The notes under the pieces: generated by a model | Told to the model about the DNA's origin: nothing | What the model saw: only the letters and a program-made list of their open reading frames with translations | The model's database searches: none | From: CAZWDO01 sp964632485 [NCBI: uncultured bacterium] | GTDB lineage: Bacteria; JAGOEH01 | Direction of reading: 5' to 3' | DNA: 14,167 nt | NCBI GenBank assembly: GCA_964632485.1 | Contig: CAZWDO010000008.1 | Span: 134,139 to 148,305 of the forward strand | Shown here: piece after piece, positions 8,053 through 14,167 of the stretch | Layout of the letters: every line of letters starts with the position of its first letter | How positions within the stretch are numbered: the stretch's first letter is position 1 | Position numbers and translations under genes: made by a program

Positions 8053-8973
8053 CTATGATTTAGGTCGCCGGCCTGAGAGAAAATTATTTATAACTTCGAG
8101 AATTTTAAATTCCCGATTAGAAAAATGAAGAACATAACAAGGAATTTGCTGAATAAATGAATGGAGTGAATTTTTAATTCTTTCTCCAAAAATAGGTTGA
8201 AAAAAGGGTACGAAATGGAAAAAAAATTCTAGCTGAGATATCAATACCCAATCTGGAATGGGCATTACTTCTAAAAAAGTTTTCGTATCTTGCTGAAGTA
8301 ATAAACAAAGTTTCATCGGTACGGGTGGATAAGATGGCAAATCAGAATTTATATCATATTGGTAGAACGGTGAGGGTACCAGCATAAAAGAATCATTGAG
8401 TTTCTGGATGAATATTCCGTCATCGCCGTAGAAGGTAACACGGTCTTTCAGCATTTGATAAATAGTGCTTTTTCCGACGCCGCTCGAACCCAGACATACA
8501 ATCCCCCGGTTCAGATAATCGAATCCAACTCCATGTAACGCAAGGCCATCGTTTAGCAGATGGATTAGGGAAAAGATGAAAAAAAAACCATTCGTATCGA
8601 GGTACTGCCACTCTTGACATAAATCCTCAGCTATCCAGTGTCCCGTTCGCGTATTGGGTTCTAATTCAAGCGATTGGGCACAGTAATTCATCCGTAGTCT
8701 GATTTTTTTGTCAGAACCTATGGATTTCCGATTAAAATAGAGTGGCATGTAATCGATTTTAAAATCATCTTCATGGATCAAAGGGAGTTCTTTATACTCT
8801 TTGCGATAGATAAGATTAAATCCATCAAAGGGAGTTAAATCATCCTTAATACTTTTATTAATAAAGGGTTGAACTTTATCTGGGATGCCAAAAGGAATCG
8901 AGGAATCCGAGTGGACCCTGAATCGGTTCTTAAGGATTCCGCATTCAACCGAATTGATGTAGGAACTACTCAT
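8053..8973 (-). CDS. HPr kinase-like (HprK-related) P-loop protein
   Basis: A 306-residue protein. The segment ALHGVGFDYLNRGIVCLGSSGVGKST (about 145-170) holds the HprK-type arrangement: a histidine on one strand, then a Walker A P-loop GSSGVGKST (162-170). FYGDDGIF (181-188) supplies the acidic pair expected to bind Mg2+. The first 130 residues are not recognisable and replace the N-terminal domain of true HprK. There is no sugar-phosphotransferase context, so regulation of HPr is unlikely. HprK-related proteins recur in RiPP loci; in some lasso-peptide clusters a homologue phosphorylates the precursor. Here the start codon overlaps the stop of the Cys-rich gene as ATGA, which implies tight translational coupling and a shared job. 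Its target may be Ser/Thr residues of that protein. Whether it is a kinase, a phosphatase or only an ATP-binding helper cannot be decided. Confidence 0.82.
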   Translation of the reverse strand: MSSSYINSVECGILKNRFRVHSDSSIPFGIPDKVQPFINKSIKDDLTPFDGFNLIYRKEYKELPLIHEDDFKIDYMPLYFNRKSIGSDKKIRLRMNYCAQSLELEPNTRTGHWIAEDLCQEWQYLDTNGFFFIFSLIHLLNDGLALHGVGFDYLNRGIVCLGSSGVGKSTIYQMLKDRVTFYGDDGIFIQKLNDSFMLVPSPFYQYDINSDLPSYPPVPMKLCLLLQQDTKTFLEVMPIPDWVLISQLEFFFHFVPFFQPIFGERIKNSLHSFIQQIPCYVLHFSNREFKILEVINNFLSGRRPKS

Positions 8974-9863
8974 TTATGACGTGTGGTTGGATCCTGGTTT
9001 TGATAAACATCTTCATTGAAAAAATTGATAGTGGTTTGATTTTCAGCGCCGGAAAGACTGAATGTATCGGCGTCACATCCGTTAGCGCAACGGGAGGACG
9101 GAGTGGCGCCAACAGTGCAGGAACCGCCGGCGCGCAGGCCGATTGAGCACTGGGTGTTATCTCCCGGCGAACCGTTTACGCAGTTTCCGTCGCCGTTGTT
9201 GCAAAAATCATTGGCATTGTTGCCCAGAATGCAATCCCCTCCGTAATTTCCAGCGATGTTTCCCATCAGGCAGCTATTCTGCGGCCAGTTGCCGTTATTG
9301 CAATCTCCCCAGTTATAATCATCATCACACCCGGCGCCGCAAGCCTGAGTGGCCTGTTCCCCGCCCCAACAGGTTCCGTAAGCATTATCTCCCCCTTCAT
9401 TACAGGCAATCTCCGCATCGCTGCCAACCAAACAGCTCCCCCCATAAGTACAGGTTCCTGAGCTATAAGTATCACAACCACTTGCGCATCCCAAAATGGC
9501 ATCGCAACCATAACGACAATCAGCATCCACATCATCGTTGCCGCTATTGCAATTATAAGTAATTGTGTCTGTGTCGCTTCCGTTGTAACAAAAAGCTGAA
9601 TCGGTTGAAGAGCCTGAATTGCAGACATCCGCATTATCGGCATTTCCGCCGCTGACGCAACTGCCAGCCGCATTGGCGCCTATATCGCAGGCCCAGCCGG
9701 CTACTGCTCCTTGCCGGCATTCCTCGGTAGCTACCGATCCCGCCAGACAATCAATCGAAGCGTTCGATCCCAATTCACAACTGGTAACCGAAGTTTGACC
9801 CACGGCCTGGCTTGTTAATGACATAAAATCGTAAATTTCCGGCTTGACATAGTTCTTTTTCAT
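8970..9863 (-). CDS. Large Cys/Gly-rich CxxG-repeat protein, putative multi-core RiPP precursor
   Basis: A 297-residue protein I do not recognise as a named family. A leader-like N-terminus (MKKNYVKPEIYDFMSLTSQA, 1-20) carries a YxxPxI motif (5-10). This resembles the YxxPxL recognition motif of leaders bound by RRE domains, for example in lasso peptides. Residues 29-266 contain 27 cysteines. Of these, 23 start a CxxG unit and the other four follow one directly as CxxGCD (116, 126, 175, 259). Spacing is exactly 10 for the first four steps and mostly 10-13 afterwards, often as CxxGxxA. A Cys-free tail (267-297) ends NQDPTTRHK. No signal peptide or membrane helix is present. I chose the ATG at 9863 because AAAGGGAA lies 7 nt upstream; a TTG at 9920 is also in frame but lacks one. 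The kinase-like and three radical SAM genes behind it suggest it is their substrate. A metal-binding or structural protein is the alternative. Confidence 0.82.
   Translation of the reverse strand: MKKNYVKPEIYDFMSLTSQAVGQTSVTSCELGSNASIDCLAGSVATEECRQGAVAGWACDIGANAAGSCVSGGNADNADVCNSGSSTDSAFCYNGSDTDTITYNCNSGNDDVDADCRYGCDAILGCASGCDTYSSGTCTYGGSCLVGSDAEIACNEGGDNAYGTCWGGEQATQACGAGCDDDYNWGDCNNGNWPQNSCLMGNIAGNYGGDCILGNNANDFCNNGDGNCVNGSPGDNTQCSIGLRAGGSCTVGATPSSRCANGCDADTFSLSGAENQTTINFFNEDVYQNQDPTTRHK
9066..9779 (-). repeat. CxxG decapeptide-type repeat array within the precursor
   Basis: Residues 29-266 of the Cys-rich protein form 23 units starting C-x-x-G. The regular part is C-x-x-G-x-x-A-x-x-x, seen as CELGSNASID, CLAGSVATEE, CRQGAVAGWA and CDIGANAAGS. 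Intermediate residues vary widely (L, R, D, V, N, Y, T, W, I, S), while Cys and Gly are fixed. Four places double the cysteine as CxxGCD. The units diverge at DNA level, so this is an old, selected repeat and not a recent tandem duplication. Confidence 0.85.
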
Positions 9864-9870
9864 AAGATTA

Positions 9871-9878
9871 TTCCCTTT
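9871..9878 (-). promoter_or_regulatory. Ribosome binding site that fixes the precursor start
   Basis: On the minus strand AAAGGGAA stands 7 nt before the ATG at 9861-9863. The upstream in-frame TTG at 9918-9920 has no such sequence. This makes MKKNYVKPEI the true N-terminus. Confidence 0.6.
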
Positions 9879-9941
9879 GAATTTCTTATTAAACTTATCA
9901 TAATTTATTTTTTGAATCAATCAGTAAGCAATACTATAAAT

Positions 9942-9969
9942 AAAATATATAACTTTTTTAAAAAGTCAA
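9942..9969 (-). promoter_or_regulatory. Candidate promoter of the Cys-rich/radical SAM operon
   Basis: In the very A+T-rich gap before the precursor the minus strand has TTGACT (9964-9969), a near-consensus -35. TTG is followed after 17 nt by TATATTTT (9942-9949), which fits the Bacteroidota-type TTG-N17-TAnnTTTG pattern except for the last base. A sigma70-style reading with TATTTT as -10 also works. Transcripts would have a leader of roughly 70 nt before the ATG at 9863. No other gap in the operon shows a promoter of this quality. Confidence 0.45.
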
Positions 9970-10046
9970 TAAAAAAATTATTATAAATCTTTTAAATATT
10001 TATCAGGATCAGTTCGTTTTTATTTGAGCGAAACTATAATAATTGG

Positions 10047-11906
10047 CTACAATTGGCCGTTCCACCAGTAATAGATGATGGAAGCGTATTCGTGGAGAAT
10101 TCCCTCAATCTGGTGAAGTTGGATTTTCTGTTGAAAGAGGGGAAGCCATGATTCGCGATGGGCATAATACCCCCCATGGGAGGGAGGTGTCCACGTGATT
10201 TCCCATTCGGGAGCATGCCTGAGGGCGACTAACTCCACCCGTTTCATGTGATAGGGGGAACTAATCAGAATGATCTGCCGCCACCCGAATTTTTGTGTGA
10301 GTTTATATGAATTTTGTACATTTTGGATAGTATTGCTGGCCTTGTCATCTAATAAAATCAGTGAATCGGGCACACCCAATGCGATGGCCAGACTTTTCAT
10401 TACCAATGGTTCCTTGAACACATACATGAAACCGGATGAAAAAATCAGATGCCGGGCGTATCCCTGGTGAAAAAGCTGAACAGCCGTTTGCACGCGTTCC
10501 TCATACCCCTGACCGGCTTCCCCCGATTCGCCCACACCGCCGGCGAAAACAACAATGACGTCGGCCGGTTTCGGCAAATCACCTTTTTTCAGAGGCCGGG
10601 CCAGATACCAGAATAAGGGGGTGAAAAACACTAAATAAATGAAAAAGACAATCCAGGCGGCAAGTATCAGGGTTTTATAGCGAAACTGATAATAGTTTTT
10701 GGCAAAATAACGCAACCAATTGGTTTCCAGTTCCGAGTTCTTGCGATTGAGCGCCGTTTCAATTTTGTCGTTCATAAATTCGATTTTGTTTTCCCAACTA
10801 TTGGCGGTGGCTATCGAGCGACGGTGAGCGAATTGCGTGTCAGTTTGCGGAGCAGAGATAGTTTGGGAAAGCGCCTGGGCGAATTTTTCCGGATTGTCGG
10901 CAATTGTTACAACTCCCGGATAGTCGCGCTCAAAATACCGAATTTCGGCTAAATCCGTTGCTACCACCGGTTTTCCCCAATAGAGATATTCATTGAGTTT
11001 CGTAGGATAAACATTTTCCGTATAATCGGTTTTCAAATAGGGAATGATGCAGGTATCAAACTGGGAGATATAATGAGGTAAATCAGTATGGTCCTTTTTT
11101 CCAAGTAAATATACATTGGGGTGATTTTCGATTTCACTAATATCGGTTTGGCGGGGGCCGATAAAGACAAATGAATATTCGGGGAGCGAACGAATAACCT
11201 TCCGCAGTAAATCGAAATCAATCCATTTATGGATTCCCCCCACATACCCGATTCTCGGCTGGGGTATCGCTTCAATGTCCTTGAAAGAGAGCGGTTCAAC
11301 CTTAAAGTTTTTTAGCGAAACGCCGAAGGGCACTAAATAGCATTCTGCGTTCCATTGCTGGGCTTTATCCATGAGTTTATGCGATGTAACAAAGACAATA
11401 TCCGCCATGGAAAAAATTTTCTGTTCACTGCGCAGAATTTTCGACGCTTTGGCTGAACTGTTTTCAAAACTGTCGATGCAATAGTAGATAAAAAGCTGCG
11501 GATTGATTGTGGGAACTAACGTTGCCACTAATGGAGTAGGCAGATAGGTGATAACGATAGGATTTTCGAAACGCATCAATTTGTTCCAGCGACGCAAGGT
11601 TTGACGCAGGATGAACGCATTGAGCCAGGTTATCGGACGGCTGTAGGGAAACGGCAATAGGACCGGTGAATATAAGTAGAGGTGTTCGTTTACTTTACGA
11701 AATCCCCGAAAGGAGTGGAACCAATTGAACAGGCGTTTCTTCAATCGGCCGAAATCATGGATGCCAGGGGAGCGGACTCCCGTATTTTCGATAAACAGGA
11801 TGCGATTACCGGCCGATGCTAATTGAGAGGCTATTTCCTGATGGCCTTGCCAGATGAAATCCCAATCGATAGTCGAAATGTAGATAATATCTTGTTTTTG
11901 TATCAT
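10047..11906 (-). CDS. Fusion of GT4-type glycosyltransferase, membrane helix and YdcF/DUF218 domain
   Basis: A 619-residue protein with two enzymatic modules. Residues 1-385 read as a GT-B glycosyltransferase of the GT4 type. Seen are an N-terminal HQEIASQLASAGNRILFIE segment, the linker VPFGVSLKNF (192-201), IGYVGGI (219-225), FVFIGP (246-251), LPHYISQFDTCIIPY (276-290) and the donor-site block PTKLNEYLYWGKPVVATDL (301-319). A hydrophobic span (about 412-434) follows. Residues 447-600 match YdcF/DUF218: DVIVVFAGGVGE (449-460), the YEERVQTAVQLF region, HLIFSSG (486-492), LDDKASNT (519-526) and ISSPYHMKR (548-556). YdcF-like proteins include SanA and ElyC and relate to envelope glycan synthesis. 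No Shine-Dalgarno precedes the ATG; a TATAAT only 18-23 nt upstream could give a nearly leaderless transcript. The DNA is continuous, without a stop or frameshift, so the fusion is not a track artefact within this window. It is probably not part of the downstream operon. Confidence 0.85.
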   Translation of the reverse strand: MIQKQDIIYISTIDWDFIWQGHQEIASQLASAGNRILFIENTGVRSPGIHDFGRLKKRLFNWFHSFRGFRKVNEHLYLYSPVLLPFPYSRPITWLNAFILRQTLRRWNKLMRFENPIVITYLPTPLVATLVPTINPQLFIYYCIDSFENSSAKASKILRSEQKIFSMADIVFVTSHKLMDKAQQWNAECYLVPFGVSLKNFKVEPLSFKDIEAIPQPRIGYVGGIHKWIDFDLLRKVIRSLPEYSFVFIGPRQTDISEIENHPNVYLLGKKDHTDLPHYISQFDTCIIPYLKTDYTENVYPTKLNEYLYWGKPVVATDLAEIRYFERDYPGVVTIADNPEKFAQALSQTISAPQTDTQFAHRRSIATANSWENKIEFMNDKIETALNRKNSELETNWLRYFAKNYYQFRYKTLILAAWIVFFIYLVFFTPLFWYLARPLKKGDLPKPADVIVVFAGGVGESGEAGQGYEERVQTAVQLFHQGYARHLIFSSGFMYVFKEPLVMKSLAIALGVPDSLILLDDKASNTIQNVQNSYKLTQKFGWRQIILISSPYHMKRVELVALRHAPEWEITWTPPSHGGYYAHRESWLPLFQQKIQLHQIEGILHEYASIIYYWWNGQL

Positions 11907-11923
11907 AGTTTGGGTAGTTTATG

Positions 11924-11929
11924 ATTATA
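11924..11929 (-). promoter_or_regulatory. Candidate -10 element for the GT4-YdcF gene
   Basis: A perfect TATAAT on the minus strand lies 17 nt before the ATG at 11906. A transcript would start about ten bases before the start codon, in keeping with the missing Shine-Dalgarno. No good -35 is seen at 16-18 nt, so this could be chance. Confidence 0.25.
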
Positions 11930-12096
11930 TCATTTTCGAGCTAAATACGGGGTTTGGCAGCCGCTTCGGATAGATTTAAAAGCACATTCTTTTTTAAATA
12001 TGAAACAGATGCCAAATCAAACCGGGCCAGTCAGTAGTGTTTTGCTTCGAGTGAGTTTAAAATTTTTATTGGCGTTACAGTATAAAAAGGGGTTAA

Positions 12097-14167
12097 TTAA
12101 TGTATCACCAGGAATCGATGAATGATCGGCCGGATACCGATTCCGGACATGCTGATAAAATAGACCCCGGAAGGATAATTGGACACATCGATTTTTAAAA
12201 TTTTTTCGTTTCGCGCCCATGCCCCCTCATCAATTTTCCGTCCAGCCATATCGAAAATATAAAATTTTCCATGCGTCGATAGCGGATTATTAAATGAAAC
12301 ATTTAGCTTTAACCGGCATGGATTGGGGAAGAGGGTTAGACTATTCTCTAATGGGTGTTCTGTGTTAAGTTCTTCAATTCCTGTTGGCGATTGAGTATGA
12401 ACTTGCCATACTAATTGGCGGAGATAAAACCCTTTTTTCATCAAATGGACACGTAACGTGTGTGCGCCGTTAGAGACATTTTCCAGTTTGGCGCGGATAT
12501 AGGTGCGGCTGATCGAACAATCCCCGGTAATTTCGGTGGAATCGAGCCAGCAATGCGCGCTGTCGGTTATTAGACTGTCAGCGGAAAGCAGTTTGATCTT
12601 CAGGGAGATTGTTGAATCGTAAATGATGGTATCGGGCGGGGGAGTCAGGCTGGTAATGGTGATGCTGTCTTTTTTGAGTGAGAGGGTTTTACTGATCTGA
12701 TTGTTGGTCGTATATATCTCGTTGAAAGCCGTGTCGGGAGTCAGCGTCATTTTAATTTTCGCGCGGTAATAAGCGCCGAAAGAATCGATAGGGAATGCGA
12801 AGCTTTCGCGAATCGTTTCCAGGGGGGCCAGCGGTGGGACTTGGAACGCGCTTTGCGCCAGAGTGTCTCCGCTGGCATAGTCGCTGATCGAGAAATTATA
12901 CTGAGCGGAGGTGGGAGTGGCGATAACCCCCGCATTTTTAACGAAACAGGTCAGCCATAGTGAATCATCCGAATATTTATAATCGTAAAATGTAACCAGG
13001 TCGGTAGCAGGTCGCATGTAATTGAAGCAATGGACTATGTTGAGGTTGGCATAACCGTTGCTTTCTCCGGGCCAGTCGTAGTGGATTTTAATACCGTAGT
13101 AAGACGGATATGACTCGTTATTAGCGTTTCCGTAGGGATCGTTGAAAATCGCGATGCGTCTTTCTGGTACATAACCGGTGGCGACTATGTAATGTCCCGA
13201 ACTGGTGATGGAATTGAGTACCACCATAGGTTGTTGTTGATCAATTTCGCTTTTCAGTTTATCAAAATAGGGACTCCAATCGGTTTCAGAATAGATACCG
13301 TGTTTTTTGATCAGGTCCCGCATATAGCCTTTAGTATCCTGCAGACTGTTCCAGTAGATGTACCCGTATATACCCCAGCCGGTACTTCCATTGCTGCGGG
13401 TATTCCAACGGTCATAGGTGACCCCGTTAAGGCTGTAGATTTCCGAAATATAGAGACCGTAAGTACTTTGGTGCGAAAAGGGGGTATAGCAGTTGACGGG
13501 CCAGGGTTTGAGTACGTTGTAATAGATCAACCCCATGATGGTGGATGCCGCGCCGCAGCAGCCGCCGCCCAATCCTGAACGTGATGGGCTGATATCATAG
13601 ACCTGGTTAAAATAGATTGTATCGAAAGCAGCAATGGTAACATCTTCAGCCGGGTGTTGAAAAGGTGGTTGGATTAGAGATATCTTGGCGGGAATATTCG
13701 CTTGGGCAGATTGGGCTGGACTGGCTTTTATTCTCTTTTTAATTATGGGGGTGTCGATTAAGCGCAGCCCGCCATGGGGAAGATATCGATATGATTTTTG
13801 TCCCGTATCAATTAAGATGGCTTGGTGGCCGGGATTGATCATCTGGCGATATAATAGTGGGGAGGTTGACCAGGATTCGGGTTGGAAGTGGTTTTCCCGG
13901 GCATGGAATACGTTTTTGCGGCTGCGGGCGGGACGGGTTTCATTGTCATACTCGATTTCAAGGTAATGAATTTGATCACTGTTCAGCCATAATGGATCAT
14001 GGCCTTTAAAGCGAGCAATTCGGGTATTGGCTTCCAAATCATGGATGTAGCACCCGCTCGAGGCGGTTAGCCCCAGGATATAACGGCCGGAAGGAGACCA
14101 TTGGACTTGAACAAACTGCTCGCCAGGTTCGTGGTATGATGGTAGATCCGTTTCCAGCCGCCAGTTG
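12097..14167 (-). CDS. Secreted beta-propeller / C39-like cysteine peptidase protein with T9SS sorting domain (5' end outside the window)
   Basis: The frame is open to the right edge, so the TTG at 14037 is not the real start. The extra 43 codons read QFVQVQWSPSGRYILGLTAS, a PD40/WD40-like propeller blade, and SGCYIHDLEANTRIARFKGH continues it. Next comes a C39-like peptidase domain: Gln in YFNQVYD, GGGCCGAAS with the probable nucleophile Cys at 13555-13557, then SSGHYIVATGY (His at 13192-13194) and NDPYGN (Asp at 13138-13140). Beta-rich, CARDB/Ig-like segments follow. The C-terminal 80 or so residues begin LTLFPNPCRL and end in VYFISMSG...FLVIH, the type A sorting domain read by the type IX secretion system. 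It should be exported and attached outside the cell. The substrate is unknown. C39 domains often remove leader peptides from bacteriocins, but a T9SS-exported one could not act on a cytoplasmic precursor and may be a general protease-like domain. Confidence 0.87.
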   Translation of the reverse strand, partial: NWRLETDLPSYHEPGEQFVQVQWSPSGRYILGLTASSGCYIHDLEANTRIARFKGHDPLWLNSDQIHYLEIEYDNETRPARSRKNVFHARENHFQPESWSTSPLLYRQMINPGHQAILIDTGQKSYRYLPHGGLRLIDTPIIKKRIKASPAQSAQANIPAKISLIQPPFQHPAEDVTIAAFDTIYFNQVYDISPSRSGLGGGCCGAASTIMGLIYYNVLKPWPVNCYTPFSHQSTYGLYISEIYSLNGVTYDRWNTRSNGSTGWGIYGYIYWNSLQDTKGYMRDLIKKHGIYSETDWSPYFDKLKSEIDQQQPMVVLNSITSSGHYIVATGYVPERRIAIFNDPYGNANNESYPSYYGIKIHYDWPGESNGYANLNIVHCFNYMRPATDLVTFYDYKYSDDSLWLTCFVKNAGVIATPTSAQYNFSISDYASGDTLAQSAFQVPPLAPLETIRESFAFPIDSFGAYYRAKIKMTLTPDTAFNEIYTTNNQISKTLSLKKDSITITSLTPPPDTIIYDSTISLKIKLLSADSLITDSAHCWLDSTEITGDCSISRTYIRAKLENVSNGAHTLRVHLMKKGFYLRQLVWQVHTQSPTGIEELNTEHPLENSLTLFPNPCRLKLNVSFNNPLSTHGKFYIFDMAGRKIDEGAWARNEKILKIDVSNYPSGVYFISMSGIGIRPIIHRFLVIH

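Noticed and set aside
9143-9562. 139-codon open frame on the plus strand, and a 135-codon second minus-strand frame at 9266-9673
   Set aside because: Both lie wholly within the Cys-rich gene and arise from its biased, repetitive codons. They have no leader-like or domain features, and the true frame has a ribosome binding site and the CxxG regularity.
9066-9779. CRISPR array or tandem DNA repeat in the periodic Cys-rich region
   Set aside because: The periodicity is only at protein level (Cys, Gly). The DNA units differ in sequence and length (mostly 30-39 bp), with no constant repeat or spacer pattern.
9861-9920. TTG at 9920 as the start of the Cys-rich protein (316 residues)
   Set aside because: No Shine-Dalgarno precedes it, whereas the ATG at 9863 has AAAGGGAA at 7 nt and gives a classic MKKxYxKP leader.
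11974-11999. Inverted repeat ATTTAAAA / TTTTAAAT with a 10-nt loop, as a terminator after the peptidase gene
   Set aside because: The stem is entirely A/T and lies about 100 nt past the stop without a GC core, so it is too weak to call a terminator.
13192-13578. 128-codon plus-strand open frame
   Set aside because: It is antisense to the peptidase domain, whose catalytic motifs are clear in the minus frame, and it shows no recognisable protein features.
14035-14037. TTG at 14037 as the start of the peptidase/T9SS protein
   Set aside because: The frame continues open to the window edge and the extra residues complete a propeller blade.

Overview
The window (14.2 kb) reads almost entirely on the minus strand, so genes are described from high to low coordinates. 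It most likely comes from a Gram-negative bacterium of the FCB superphylum (Bacteroidota, Calditrichota, KSB1, Cloacimonadota and relatives). The gene at the right edge ends in a type IX secretion (por) sorting domain with the typical FPNP motif, and that system is essentially confined to this superphylum. The genus cannot be read from the sequence. Several genes have good Shine-Dalgarno sequences. No tRNA, rRNA, insertion sequence or CRISPR array was seen.

Right flank (about 10.0-14.2 kb): a secreted multi-domain protein, cut by the window edge, combines beta-propeller repeats, a C39-like cysteine peptidase domain and a T9SS tail. It is followed by an unusual fusion of a GT4-type glycosyltransferase, a membrane segment and a YdcF/DUF218 domain.

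Centre (about 4.35-9.97 kb): this is the most interesting part. A predicted promoter drives what looks like one operon. The first gene encodes a 297-residue Cys/Gly-rich protein with a short leader (MKKNYVKPEI...) and 23 CxxG units spaced about every 10 residues. Next come an HPr-kinase-like ATPase (overlapping by 4 nt as ATGA), three consecutive radical SAM/SPASM enzymes, and a GT-A type glycosyltransferase that overlaps the last of them. The layout is that of a ribosomally synthesised, post-translationally modified peptide (RiPP) locus. The 'precursor', however, is very large and repetitive, and no separate RRE/PqqD protein, protease or transporter is visible. My inference is that the radical SAM enzymes modify the cysteine repeats (for example as thioether crosslinks), while the kinase-like and glycosyltransferase proteins add or enable further changes. 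The genes from the kinase downward are clearly more A+T-rich than the rest of the window, which suggests an acquired module.

Left flank (1-4.35 kb): a 356-bp intergenic region with a candidate promoter and palindrome lies ahead of a membrane-anchored TPR-GGDEF protein, a predicted diguanylate cyclase with an intact RxxD inhibitory site. Then come urocanate hydratase (hutU) and the first 52 codons of imidazolonepropionase (hutI), which are part of histidine degradation.
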